Source: Chlorokybus atmophyticus
Lineage: Eukaryota > Streptophyta > Chlorokybophyceae > Chlorokybales > Chlorokybaceae
DNA length: 47,786 nt
Direction of reading: 5' to 3'
Assembly: GCA_009103225.1 (NCBI GenBank)
Contig: RHPI01000008.1
Location: 141,795 to 189,580, forward strand
Of the stretch, positions 27,595 through 40,051 are shown in pieces. How positions within the stretch are numbered: position 1 is the stretch's first letter; each line of letters begins with the position of its first letter. Made by a program: the position numbers and the translations under genes. The notes under the pieces were generated by a model, which had not been told where the DNA came from, did not search any database, and saw only the letters and a list, made by a program, of their open reading frames with translations.

Positions 27595-28257
27595 TTTAGA
27601 GGCGTAGTCCTTCGCGTCCCCGGCCTCGTCGACCTCCTCCTCCTCGACGGCGGCGGCGGCGGCGGCAGCGGCCGGGCGCTAGGGTTTCGCCGCCGCAGGC
27701 AAAAGGACCAAACAATGCCGGCGGCGCGAGGGTTTGGCTCTGCGCCGGGGAAGGATGCCCGCCCGCAACTATCCTGTGGCAGTTCGCAGTGCGCGTTGCT
27801 GATCGGGGTCTAAAACGAGCGGGAAAGAGGGTTGGATATGGATTTGGTCGACCAGGGTTGGTGAACCCGGGTCCAGTCATGTGACTTGCTTTTTCGCTTT
27901 TTTGATATTCTCTTTCAGTGCTTTGCCCAGTCAATGCGGCTTATTGCGTTCGCTGACCAGGCCGCGCAAAGAATCAGACCAGGCCAGGCCAGGCCAAGCT
28001 AGGCTAGGCCAGGCCAGGCCATACACCAGGCTGGGGTCAGGCCACACCAGGGGAGAAATAGGCCTTTTTACAGGGCTAAAGGTCGCTGGCGCAGAGAGAT
28101 GGGATAAGCCTACGTAGCATCACCAGAGCCTGTGTGGTGTGAGGAAAAGATGGTCAGGCGTTACGCAGTGTTGTAGTGGTGGTAGTGTGACTGCCAACAT
28201 TATCCGCAATTGTAGTGTGTATCATATAGCACTAGATATCGAACCTGCAGGCGTGTG
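27595..28257. promoter_or_regulatory. Divergent promoter region RPS14 / rhomboid
   Basis: About 660 bp separate the two start codons. Near RPS14 the sequence is GC-rich with a (GGC)n run (27650-27672), presumably its 5' UTR. Positions 27978-28025 hold a pentamer-like tandem repeat (AGGCC variants). No canonical TATA box is evident. Confidence 0.45.
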
Positions 28258-30518
28258 ATGCCTCGCATTGCGCCATGGGAGCCTCCGGAGGTGAGTTGGA
28301 TTGAGGAGATGATGTCTCACACACTTGTTGAGGGGTTGCGGTGATGGCAAATGTCTTTCACTACCACCTTCAACAAGGGACTCGCCTTACGGTTGACTAA
28401 GCGATGATGATGACGCACAAGACAACGTTTGATCTGAAGAAACGCACTTGTGTTGGTGCAACAAAAAGGAAATTGTTGTTGGTTGGACACGTAACACCCG
28501 TTGCAACAACAGCCGCATGTGATATAGCAGTGGCTGTGTGTGGAGGTCTGCCTATGTGCGCAAGCGTAGTGACATACAACAACAATTTGAGGTTGTGGAT
28601 GTTGTTGTTGTGTCGCAGGGATGGACGCTGCCGCCGACGCCCAAGTACATGAAGTCGCGACGACCGATCTTCTGCTGGCTCTTCACACTGGCGTGCTGCG
28701 GCTGCTTCATCATGGAGTTCGGAGTCGCTGGATGGCAAATTGAATCTGCCGCTGCCAACCCTATGCTCGGTATGCGCGATCCCATGCACTCGCATAAGCA
28801 TACACGCACGCGCGCATCACACGCACTCACGTGCATGTATGCACACACGCGCACAAGCATGCAACCACACACGCGCGCGTGTACACATGTACGTGCACGC
28901 ACACATGCAAGCAGGCACGCACCCAGGCACGCCAATGCACGCGCTAAGGCAAGCACGCATGCGGCTGTATGTAGTACAACACGTGTTGCTCAAATCAAAT
29001 CAACACATCAGGGCCTGCGATATCATCACTTGTGAAGGCTGGTGCCAAGTACACGCCGCTCATTGTAGAGAAGAAACAAGTCTGGAGACTGGTAAGTGTA
29101 TGTAGGCTGGACTGTGTCAGGTGTGACTTGTGTATGCGAGCGAGTTTGAGTAACAGTACATATGTGAGTATGCGCCTGCACGAAAATGGTTGTTACCATA
29201 AAACCGTTTGTGTACCTGCGGCAGATGACTTGCGTGTTTCTGCACACTGGCATCATACACATCGTTCTGAATCTGCTGCTGCTGCACCGCTTCGGCACGC
29301 CCTTTGAACAAGACCACGGAGGTGAGAGAGAGAGTGGTTTATGGAGACACACGCATGTGTGACCGTGAGCACACCAAGATATAAAAACCTTGCACACATG
29401 CACACGCATGGCGATTTAGCGCATCACTGATGCTACCTCATGTGCAGTGTACAGGACAGGTGCTATACTGTTGGTTTCTGGGGCGTGTGCGTCGCTGTCA
29501 TCGGCACTATTCTTGCCCCAGCAAGTGACTGTCGGGGCCTCGGGAGCGCTCTTCGGGATGATTGGTAAGCAAAAGTTGATAACCAGCTTCATGATAGTAG
29601 CCACATATGCTGTGCAGTATATGCGCATGAACTTCTGATGGTCCGCTTGCAGGGGCCTTTTGGGGGGAGCTCATTCACAACTACGATAGGGTGCCCGACA
29701 AGTTGAAGCAGTCGATCATGCTCGCAATTGCCACGCTGATGAATCTCATCATCGGCTTGCTGCCGGTACGCTTGTGATTACTGGCACTGTGTACTGTCCT
29801 TGACAAGAGCTTAACGTAGATTCACACGCACACTAACTTCCATGAACTGTCCAACAGGGCATGGACAACTTTGCGCATGTCGGCGGCCTACTTGCTGGCA
29901 TTCTCATGGGCATGGTTGTGCTCGTGCGAAGAAGGTGGGTGGATATGCTTATTGCAAGAGACAACAAGCACCAAGCCATGGGTCTGGTTGACAGAAACTT
30001 GACACAACAACTTGTGTGGTTGGTTTGCAGGAGGTCTGTGCGGTACCAGTGGGGTGTGGTTTTGGGGTGTGCGGGAGTATTGTTGCTTTTCTTTATTGTT
30101 GGCTTGGCGCTGTTGTTCTATCAGGTGAGTGATCCACACACATCTGCAGTGCACCCTTCTTGGATGCAAACTGTGTGCATGGGTGAAGATACTGCAGGTA
30201 CGTTCTAATGTACACGAACCCCATTCATGATCAGGTGAATGTAAATGGTTGGTGCACCCCGTGTCGGTACATCGGTTGCGTGCCCACTCCCTGGTGGAAA
30301 TGCAGTTATGATCAAGGTGAGAGCTCATATCGATCAGTGATGAATTGAGTCTTAAACAGTTGCGACAGTGTACAAACACATTGAACTCACAACCTTCTGC
30401 ACTCGTAGGGAAGGAGAGCCCTCCACCACCCAGCATCAATAGCTCGGGCAGTGCATCATCGGCACTTAGCAGTAATGATACTTCTGCTGACATACATCAT
30501 AGACTGTGCTACTTGTAA
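28258..30518 (+). CDS. Rhomboid intramembrane serine protease, plant RBL type
   Basis: Ten exons: 28258-28290, 28619-28769, 29012-29091, 29225-29321, 29448-29564, 29653-29765, 29858-29934, 30031-30124, 30235-30316 and 30409-30518, giving 317 residues. It cuts transmembrane helices within the membrane. A first membrane segment (IFCWLFTLACCGCFIMEF) is followed by the L1 motif WR, then HIVLN (His100, Asn104) in TM2, the catalytic Ser153 in GASG of TM4 and the catalytic His204 in FAHVGG of TM6. A seventh hydrophobic segment (GVLLLFFIVGLALLFY) follows. A Cys-rich tail (WCTPCRYIGCVPTPWWKC) matches plant RBL1/RBL2. All catalytic residues are present, so it should be active. The start MPRIAPWEPPE keeps exon 1 in frame; ATG at 28275 is out of phase. 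The end may differ, because the stop overlaps a good donor, TT|GTAAGT. Confidence 0.92.
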
Positions 30519-30891
30519 GTTGCATTATCCTTAGAGCATATGCGCTCATGGTGGTGTGGCACAATTGTGGCACAGTTGTCTATATCTAGTGGCCGATACT
30601 GGTGCATTGCTGGTATCCAGTGCGGCGCCATGCCCCCATCCTCATGACCATATCCACAGAGCAACTTTTGTGTTGAAGGCGGTGATGAAACCCTTGAAGC
30701 AACGTGAGGACACGAGATACGTATGGCTTGGCTAACTTTGTTAACGCCTTACGGCACACTTGTCACAAGCTGACCATGAAGCTTATGTTACACATTGCTG
30801 GCATACCGCTGACTTGTTTGCAAGCAGCAATGTGCGCACACATCTGTTGGGCTTATATTGCAAGCATAATTACAGAGTTGTTTATTGCTAG
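30519..30891. other. Convergent 3' intergenic region
   Basis: This lies between the rhomboid stop and the FHA gene stop on the opposite strand. No other coding sequence is recognised. Confidence 0.5.
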
Positions 30892-32663
30892 TCATCTCAC
30901 ACTATTACTTCTCGCGCGCTGCTCTTGTTGTTGCTGCTGCTGTTGGTGGCCGTTGAAGCCTTCCAGCAGGTCCACATACTCGCCGGGTGGCCGACCCGGG
31001 ATATCGGAGGTGACTCTGAACACCTCAGGATGACGCCGCAGCAGCGTCGCCAGCTTGCCCCACGGCCAGCGCCGCTGCTGTTCGGGACCGCCAGTAGACT
31101 GCTCTTCGGAATGATGCAGCTGCAAAGCGATGCATTTTGCTCTGTGACTCAAGTCCGGGTATCTGTCAATTAGCTGCAGACAAACAGCGCACGTAAGCCG
31201 TCAATAACTCGCATTTGTGTTACTAAATTCGAGTTTCATGCACAACAGTCTGTGCCTCTGATATATGTGCGCGCATGCCCGCACACACGCGCGCACGTGC
31301 GCGCACGCATCTGTGTGCTGCCTGCATGTCAGCATGTTACACAATGGACACCGCATACCTTGCGTCCAATGTCGCTGACCAACACATACTGTCCTGGCGG
31401 CTCTCGCGCCGCGAGCACGTCGCGAACAACGGACACAATCTCCAGCTCTACCTCTGGCTGTGCATCCTGTGTAGCTGAAGGGTACGACGGTCGTGCTTTG
31501 GATGCGGAAGAATGCCGCACCCTTTCGGTAGAGGCGGGCTTGCTCTTGCCGGGGCGCGGTGCGGATGTGGACTTGCGAGGCGCCTCGTGATCCACATCAG
31601 AGTGACTACTATCCAACAGAGTGTCATCTCTTGTTACATGTGTAGCAGTACAGTCACAACCACTTGTGACTGTATGCAAGGTGCAATAGGCTTACTCTGC
31701 AGGATGCGCAGGAGCAGGGGTTTCCGGCTCCTCCAGCTTTCGTTTCTTTGGCCCTCGCTTCCGCACAGCTGAGCCGCTTTGCGGTCTTTCAATGGGCAGC
31801 AGAAAATAGAAACTCTGATCTCCGATCTCAATCAAATCCTGCAGCACGTGGTTGCATGCATGATTGAATAATCATGCATGAAAGTGAAATGCGGGCATGT
31901 TAACAGGCGACACCCACACATGAACTCACAAGTGCCTACCTGACTCTGCAACTTCACTATGCTGCCAACAGCGTGGATATTGCCTGACACGCGCACACCG
32001 TTTTTACCAAGAACTTCAAGCTCAAAACGCCCCTGCGACCACACATTTGTAAAATGGGACAAGCAACAGGGCACAGCTGCAATTGTTGTGTTCAGTAGAA
32101 GCCACTGCATGCCCAGCCAAGCTTAGAGGCTGCGAAGAGTCACATCACAACCGCTATGAACATTGACGCTGTCCCACACGCCACACAATGTGAAGCTTGC
32201 ACAATATCTTGCTTGTAAGGACGACCGAAAGATGTCTGCTGTAGTCCACTGGCTGGTGAGATGACAACCGACAACCCAACTACGACCACTCACCTGCAAC
32301 CTTGCATACAGTGGCAGAATGCATACAAAATGCAATGACTTGTACAACGATAGTGGAAACACAACCAAAACATAACTTAGTAAATGAGGTTCTGGCATGC
32401 AATTAGTAAACAAGAGACTTGTGTACCTTCTCAAAGTTATATACAATCTTCGCATGCTGTCTTGATATGTTCATGCCTTGACCAAGGTCAACGTCAACTA
32501 AGTTACTCTTGGAATGCCTCCCGACGATGGCTCCATACTTTCTCAAGAAAATCTCTCTGTCTGCAAAGACGAGCTTAGCAAACCCTGCACGGGGCTCGTC
32601 TGAAAGGCTTCCCCCTCCTGCCCCATTGTGTTCTGTCCCATTTGCGTTGCCGTTGACGGCCAT
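30892..32663 (-). CDS. FHA-domain protein, plant FHA1/FHA2-like
   Basis: Five exons, 32663-32427, 32032-31940, 31838-31696, 31629-31359 and 31173-30892, encode 341 residues. The N-terminal forkhead-associated domain runs from about 26 to 125. It shows GFAKL, the phosphothreonine-binding core YGAIVGRHSKSNLVDVDLG and NISRQHAKIVYNF, then ELEVLGKNGVRV and IGDQSFYFLLP. This order matches Arabidopsis FHA2 and the FHA part of fungal Fhl1/Fkh-type factors, which regulate ribosomal protein or developmental genes. A basic patch (RKRGPKKRKLEE) is a likely nuclear localisation signal. A Ser/Pro-rich linker and a C-terminal region (WGKLATLLRRHPEVFRV) that could be a winged-helix-like fold follow. The protein ends near a Gln run (QQQQQQQ). 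The start was chosen at the first ATG before the domain; the frame upstream to 33053 has no ATG and is probably 5' UTR. Confidence 0.85.
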
Positions 32664-33985
32664 GTGTGTTCCTCCACTTTCAACCACCTTGGCTATCTCA
32701 TTACAAACTACGCACACGCACTTCCCACAGGCCTTCAGTAACCTCTAAGTTGGCTCCACAGTGGCTCCACTTCAACACACAGCAAGTTGCCTAATAAGCA
32801 GACCCAACTGCGACATGGAGCACTAGAGAGAGCACAGCAAATACACGCCTGGCCGCAGAAGAATTTAAACTATGCAAGACGAAACCACAAGCGCCCACCG
32901 TCCCGCTCCCGCCAACCCCGCCGCTACCTTTGCCGCCGCCGCCTCCCTGCGGAACCCTAATTTGCTGCCAGCTGGCGCAGGTTGCTTAGCCGTTTGGCTC
33001 ACAACCGTCAATCCCGTCAGCTCAACTCCGTCCAGTAACTGAACTCTAGGCAAACAACGGGTTACTTAACGGGACGCATTTCAGCTTGACCATGGGTACA
33101 AATCTCCTGTTAACCCCAGCTGGTTACCACCGGCATGCGTCACATAAACGTTGTGACACCAAACCGCTTGGTCAGATTTATTAACACTGAGTTGCTTAAC
33201 TGACTGAGGGCCTGCATTGAACGGCAATCTGCAATGCACCGCGGCGGCTTACACAGCTGGCACTCTAGGTCATGCCAGCTGTCAGTGTGGCAGTTGCACT
33301 GCCAAGCTTTCGACGATCTGTCAAGTCTGCGTTTCCCGAGTTCAACATTTCCCGTTCAACCAATCAATTAGCAGTCAATGTCAACCCTGAATCGGCAACC
33401 ATCAGAGTGTGCATGAAGCCTCCTGCTTCACCACGATGTTAATGGGCTCGAATTCAAAAAATGCATGCCACTCTGCTTCACAACATGTAAACTGCACAAA
33501 CGCTATGCAACAATGCATCATTGATGATATTAATTGGTTGCTGTGGTTTGAGACGACGTCGCATTGCAACTTTCAATGCCACAGGGCAGCCTTTGCTTCA
33601 GAAGTTTTCAGCTAGATTTCTATTTTTAAAACAGTGATGATAAAGTGCCTTGGTTTTTAACGTACAATTTGTTTATTAACGGCAGATCGTTGCACTGGTT
33701 GTTATTTGACCCCTTGACCGCACGCGTTCATGAGCTTTGCAATGTGTTTGGGTAATTGTCTGTATGACACCGTGAGCATTGATAAGTTAAGTACATATAT
33801 AAATAAGCAACAACATAAACGTATTATTATATTTCATTTCATGACACCCCCTTACTTATTTATTCAAAGCCTTCACCTATGCAAAGAGTGGGGATTCAAT
33901 TTAGAGTCCATATATATCAAAGTAACTGTTGCGCCAGATAGAGCCCTTAAGGCAAAAAAGGATGGAAGGGGGGGGGGGGGGGGGG
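32664..33985. other. Intergenic upstream of the FHA gene
   Basis: The part near 32865-33060 is GC-rich and probably transcribed as FHA 5' UTR. From about 33600 the sequence turns AT-rich and ends in poly-G before a gap. No gene is recognised. Confidence 0.5.
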
Positions 33986-34379
33986 NNNNNNNNNNNNNNN
34001 NNNNNNNNNNNNNNNNNNNNNNNNNNNNNNNNNNNNNNNNNNNNNNNNNNNNNNNNNNNNNNNNNNNNNNNNNNNNNNNNNNNNNNNNNNNNNNNNNNNN
34101 NNNNNNNNNNNNNNNNNNNNNNNNNNNNNNNNNNNNNNNNNNNNNNNNNNNNNNNNNNNNNNNNNNNNNNNNNNNNNNNNNNNNNNNNNNNNNNNNNNNN
34201 NNNNNNNNNNNNNNNNNNNNNNNNNNNNNNNNNNNNNNNNNNNNNNNNNNNNNNNNNNNNNNNNNNNNNNNNNNNNNNNNNNNNNNNNNNNNNNNNNNNN
34301 NNNNNNNNNNNNNNNNNNNNNNNNNNNNNNNNNNNNNNNNNNNNNNNNNNNNNNNNNNNNNNNNNNNNNNNNNNNNNNN
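33986..34379. other. Assembly gap (394 N) flanked by poly-G
   Basis: Unknown bases with G runs on both sides (33969-33985 and 34380-34389), between two AT-richer flanks. Confidence 1.
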
Positions 34380-34983
34380 GGGGGGGGGGTATATTACAAG
34401 AAACGTCGTTAAACCAACATGAGGCTTTTTTGTGTAATGGGTCACTTAGCACCACCTGAACAAACGCCGTGCCTCATCTGCAAGTATACACCTATGCAGC
34501 AATTGCCAAACAGGGCCAGTGTTGTATGCCTTCTTTTTGATGGAGGCTGCGTCCAATACGAGCGCTACCGCATCCCCAACTCTACAGTACTATCAGCTTA
34601 CAGGGAACCATCATCGCCTACCGACTTGAAAAATGATTTGACACACAAACACAACACGACTTACTAACAGACTATTTTACTCCCCCACCCCACCCCTAAA
34701 ACTACCCGCCCACCCACCACCACGCACGTGCCGCACATTACACTGCTATGGAAACGGGCAGCACACCATGCACTCATCGCAATGCACAAGGCCAGCATGC
34801 ATTGCGACCAAGGACATACCAAAAAATATTATCCAGAATTCCCACTTACGCGCACAACGAGACAAACAACACTTTCAATGTTGGAGTGGTAACCAACAGC
34901 GTGTCAAGATACTGACATAATATAAATAACCAACTGTTGATAAGTCACGCACGCCACAACCAGTAGCTATCCCTATACCAAAA
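34380..34983. other. Intergenic, 3' of WDR11
   Basis: No recognised gene. It includes the likely 3' UTR of WDR11 next to its stop codon at 34984. Confidence 0.5.
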
Positions 34984-37900
34984 CTACACAACTTGCGCAG
35001 CAGCAGCATCCGAGTTGCACAGCTGCGCCAGCCACTGCGTGTACTGCGTGTAGTTCTCCAGCGTGCGGGCGACGTTCTTCTCACCTCCCAACCTGACGCC
35101 CACACGCGCAATCATCTCAACCTTGCCCACATTGTCCCCTCCCTCTGCCTCGGCGCATGCGAGGACAAACATGGCGGCAGAGTCAGGGAGGCGTGCTTTC
35201 TGTAGTGCATTGAGTGCATCGGGAAGTGCGTTGGCAACGGCAAAGAGTGAAAGTGCACGCCATAAGTCATTCTGCTTGGCGAGGACGTGTGCGGCCCATC
35301 GCATGAGGACGCGTGCGCGGGCAGGTCCAACTAAAGACGAGGCTGCGAGGATGGCGGCGTCCTGCCACCTCCCGGCATCTTGTAACTGCGCGCACGCCTC
35401 GCCGTAGCGCCCCACGCTGCACATCAGCTGCGCTGCCGCGAGGGTTTCCCCCGCGCTCGCGAGGTTGGCCGCCACCACCTTCACCGCGCGGTCCTGCAGG
35501 GCCGGGGACACCGCTGATGCAAGAGCCAACGCACGCATGGCATCCAATGCGAAGGCCGCGCGGTCCGGGGTGTCTGGTGTCGTGTCGAGGAGGAGCTCCA
35601 CCGCCGCCTCGTATGCACCGCACGTCACGTGCTCCTGCACACGCCTCTGCATGACATCTCTCGACAACGCCGCTCCTGCCACGGACGCCGTGGCCGCTGA
35701 TGACGCTATCCCCGCCAACCGCCCGTGCACCTCCGCCCTTGCCTCCGCCCCCGCCAACAACGCCCACCTGCTGCACCACACCGGCGACATCATCCCCGCC
35801 ATCCCCCCTCCCAACGCCGAATTCACTGAAGAAAGCTCAAACTTCTTCCTAGTCCCGTGTCTTCCACCCTGTGACTTCACCATCTCTCCCGCCGACTCAC
35901 CGCTCGCAGTTGTTGTTGGCTCATTGACAATGTCGTCCTCATCCTTCTCCTGCTCCAGCTCGCGGCCGCAAGCGAGGGCGTGCGGGAGGTCTCGCCAGAA
36001 CGCGGCCTCGCCGGCATCTCCAGCATAGGCGGCGGCGACGGCGCATCGGGCAGAGGTGCCATGGGAAACGCATGTGGCGTAGTGGGCGAGGGAGTCCTCG
36101 TCGATGAGGCGGCCCGCCGCGCGCTGCGTGCGCAGCGCGCCCACGAGCGTGGCGAGAGAGGCGCCGTCCTCGAGGAGCGCGCCATCGGAGTCCCGCAGAG
36201 ACACGCGCTGCATGAGTGCAGTAATGTCAGTGTTGTTAGTGTTGGTGCTGGCGTCGCTCGTGTTGTTGTTGAAGGCGGCGGGATCCACGCCTCGCTGCAT
36301 GAGCAGTCGAAGAGCGAGTGCGTGCGAGGGCGGGAGGAGGGACGGCGCCGTGAACGGCGAGAGGTGAAGCCACTCTGGCCCACCTCCCCCGCGAAGCCTA
36401 TTCCCGGCTGAGGCGGGCGTGCCGGGCTTCTTCTGACTACTACTTGAGTTGCTGTGGTTGTGTGATGACGTGAGGTGCATTGCCACAAGGCGCACACACC
36501 CATCCACGCCGGCGACCACGAGTTGAGCATCGTTGCTGTTGGCGGGCAGGGAAGGTGAGTGTAATGTTGCCACCCACGCTGCATCCACGCAGGCGACTCC
36601 AAGTTGTCTCGCGAGTGGGCCGCAGACAAGGTCGCCCGCGTCGAGGTTGTAGACGGCGCAATCGCCAGAGGCGAAACGTACGAGGGCGAGTCCGCGCGAC
36701 TCTGCGACGGCGACGGGAAGAGGCGCGAGCTCGATGGCACGGACGGCGCTGCGGACCCCCGTGGACACGGACGACCACGCCCCCGTGCGTACGTCCCAAC
36801 AGCTCACGCCGCCGGCCCCGTCGCCCATCGCCACGTGGGCACCCCGGAACGCCATCGCCGTGACCACCTGCTCGCCCAACCCGAAGGCCGAGGGCGCCAC
36901 GGGCCGCGCGTCGCGCATCCTCCGGCCTCCTGCCAATGCAAACACGCCGATGCCACCATCCACGAGTGCAAAGGCGAACCTCTCCTCCTTGCTGTTGTTG
37001 GCCGGGACGCCAATGCTGTTGTTGTCTGTGTCGGTCCCGCGGAGGAGGACGGGTGGAGGGGGCAGCTGCCACTCGAGAACAGAGAAGGGTAGGTTGAGGG
37101 CGCGTACGAGCTCGGGTTTGGCATTGGCGTTGGTATAGCCGTCGGAGTTGGGTGAGTGGAGGTGCCACACCTCCGCGGGGACGTTGTGCGTGAACAGGAA
37201 GACGGCGCTGCGGCCAGAGGCGGACACCTTCACGCTGGCCACATGGCCGCGATCGCGCGCGCTGCCGGCATCCTTGCGCAGGTGACGCAGCGGCTGCGAC
37301 CGCCCCGTGCGCAGGTCCGTCAGGAAGAAGTGGTTCACGTACGTGCCCTCCGCCCCCGCGCGCGACTCCAGGTAGCTCGCGGACAGCACGCGGCTCGGAC
37401 CCGCCCACACCACATCCACCACGGCTGCACCCGGCGGGTGACCAACCAAAAATGTCCCCGCCACCGCCAGACCAGCCGGCAAGTCCAACAACTCCACCGT
37501 TCCCGCCCTCGTGCCCACCGCCGCCAGCTGGCCCCATCCATCCCCACCCCCACCTCCACCTCCTCCTCCCTCACCTCCCATCACATACAAGTCTGGCAGC
37601 GCTGGCGTCCTCGGCAGTGCCACGCAAGTGGCTCCCGCCGACAGATGGTGCGTCAACCCCACCAAAGACATCAACACTTTGCCTTTGGGATTCGTGACAT
37701 CGGATAATACCTTCCAGTGCCACACGCGGGCGTCATCCGTGACGGCCAGGAGGACGTCGCCGTGGTGGTTGTCTAAGGGAGGCTGGTGAAGGGCGGCGGC
37801 AATGAGGCGAGGCTGCTGTGAGGGCTTGGCTAGTGACGTGAGCAACGGGCCAGAGTGCCGAAGCGCCAGCTGCTGCTGTTGTTTGTTTGCATGCCACACG

Positions 37901-39786
37901 CTCACAACACCGTCCGCATGCACGCAGTATACCGTCTCGTCCTCACCCTCTCCGCCGCGGGAGAACGCCGGAGCCATCACACCTGCGAACGCTGCGTGGC
38001 CACGCGGAAGGGGTGCCGACGCCAATGTTGTCCCGTCTACATACCACAACAGAGTAAGGGACACATGCATGCAAAGTTGGAATGAGCATAATTATAGCAA
38101 TGCGTGACTCACAGTCAGGGTCAAAGATGCGAAGCTCCCGCGCCAGCACCACGTACAGCATGCCCTGTTGGCAACAAACGCCTGATGTGATCAGGTACAA
38201 TGCGCATGCCATGGTGTGTGGTGTTAGTGTGTAATATATGGGTTGCTTACTGTGGGGGAGAAGGCGCAGTGCACATTGGCGTTGACAAGAGCTTTGTCTC
38301 GAGCCTTGTCCTTGTCCTTGTCTTTGTCTTTATCTTTGTCCTTGTCCTTGCTGTCCTTGCTCTCCTTCGGCTTGTCGTCGGGAACAGGCACACGGAACTG
38401 CTTCACCTCCACATCACCCTCACCTGTTCAGATACCACCAAATGACTTGTGTGCTAATGAAGTGCTCACCTATTTCTCTGAACAAGGCGCACAAACACGC
38501 ATGTGTGCACGCCCGCTCCCTCGCATGCACACATGCATGCATTGCGCGAGCACACACACGCACATGTGCACTTACGACACCCACCCTTGTGCAGGGCTTT
38601 GAGGGTGATAAAGTGGAGGGCTCCACGTGCGCCAAGGAGGAGGAGCGCGCGTGGGTTAAGTGGGCTGCGTCGGAGTGCGAGTATCTGTTCGGCGTGCTGG
38701 AAGTCGCATCGCCAGAGCGCCTGCCCCCTCGTCGTGTCGTACACCACGCACGCCGACGGCGCGTGCGCCGCCGCCAGCAGCCATGGCGCCCCGCACACCC
38801 ACGCAAGATCCCTCACAGCGGGCGCATTCCCCTCCTTGTCCCTGTCCTTGTCCTTGTCTCTGTCCTTGTCCTTGTCCTTGTCCTTCCTGTCATTGCCATC
38901 TTGTCCCGGTGAGGACACGGACGATGTCGAGGAGGAGGACAACGGCGAGGGCAACATTTTCGGGTCGAAGGCGGCGACGGACTGTTGGCTTTGCAAGTCC
39001 CACACGACCACGCGGCCATTGGTGTCGCCGGAGGCCAGACGCAGCTGCGACTGGTGGCTGAGGTCGCGGGCCAGCGTCTCAGGAGACCACCTCACCGCCG
39101 TCACGTTGCTAAGACCACCGGATAACACGCACACCTGCTGCATAGTCCTCACCTCCACCACCGCCACGCAGCCTGGCATGCAGAGTTGATGCACACTCGA
39201 CGAGTTGGATTGAATGTTTGCTGGCATTGTGTAAGTCAGATAAGATGCTTTGCAGCTGTGCAGCTGGTTTGGATGTTGATGCCGGGTGCAACACTGCTAT
39301 TCTCCCAGCAATTGCTGCCAATGCCCGCTAGTGTCACAGTTGTTAAGTTTCTGTATGTGTGATTGTGACGTGACGTCTTGTCTATCAACTATGAAGGCTT
39401 TGTCCTGTTGCGTAGACTTCAAAATCCCTTGCTTATAGAGAGCATGCTGATCAAAAAAAGCATTGTGTTTGATAAAGACGCTCAGTGAATGCTATACGCG
39501 TGTAAGCTATGTGTGCACACTGCCTATGCCATGCATCCGGTATTATGTGAGACACACAACAGAAGGCTGCTATCTTCTAGGATGACTACACGGTTGCACA
39601 ACGTGGATGAGTAGGGGTCAAGCATGAGGGTAAGCTATCAGTCTTGCCTGCTGCAGCATGGGCGAACAGCCCGTCCGGCGTGCAGTCTGCAGCGCCGCGG
39701 TTAGCTCGCACCGGCGGGCCAGGCACGCCTCCAAGGACCCACGCCCCAGTCCCACCCCCGGATCCTGCCCCCGCCGACGCCGCCAT
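34984..39786 (-). CDS. WDR11: WD40 protein WDR11
   Basis: Five exons, 39786-39648, 39172-38585, 38423-38251, 38164-38113 and 38036-34984, give about 1334 residues (human 1224). The last exon alone is 3,053 bp, unusual among the many-exon neighbours. N-terminal matches include GLFAHAAAGCVAVVEV and LRLASGDTNGRVVVWDLQSQ (a WD repeat). The C-terminal part has the helical repeats typical of WDR11: EAAVELLLDTTPDTPDRAAF, QLMCSVGRYGEACAQLQDAGRWQDAAILAAS and LWRALSLFAVANALPDAL. WDR11, with FAM91A1, acts in golgin-dependent vesicle tethering at the trans-Golgi network. Two separate Lys-Asp repeats, (KD)n, occur in exons 2 and 3, encoded by CTTGTC-type hexamers. Intron 1 appears to be GC-AG (GCAG|GCAAG). 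An alternative ATG lies at 39807, and a partner-binding role for the repeats is unknown. Confidence 0.9.
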
Positions 39787-40051
39787 CCTCACCCCCTTAG
39801 CCCACATCCACAACACCGCCAACAACCCTCACAAGTATAACGCATCACGAATTGTGCAAGTGACGCGCTACGCGGCTCATCACGCGCAACTTACGTCACA
39901 GTCTGAGGGGGATGCCGTTGTCATGCATGACGGTGCGTCAGTCCGACGCATGCCACGTTGGATGCAGGCAGACAGTGGCGCCACGTCACCCTCGTGACCG
40001 ATATCCCGCAAGCGCCGACGTTTTCCGCGCCAAGAAGGTGTGCGTCGACAT
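39787..40051. promoter_or_regulatory. Divergent promoter region WDR11 / hydrolase
   Basis: Only about 265 bp separate the two start codons, which point away from each other, so the promoters must overlap or abut. No TATA box is obvious. Confidence 0.5.

Noticed and set aside
27978-28025. CRISPR-like or satellite array
   Set aside because: It is a short degenerate AGGCC tandem repeat without spacers.
32865-33053. Possible extra coding exon before the FHA gene
   Set aside because: It begins with TTG, not ATG, and no in-phase join is needed; more likely 5' UTR.
33730-34459. Open frames crossing the N gap at 33986
   Set aside because: Made mostly of N and poly-G; flanking residues match nothing.
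35313-37707. Long plus-strand open frames opposite WDR11
   Set aside because: They are antisense shadows of a GC-rich coding exon whose minus-strand frame matches WDR11.
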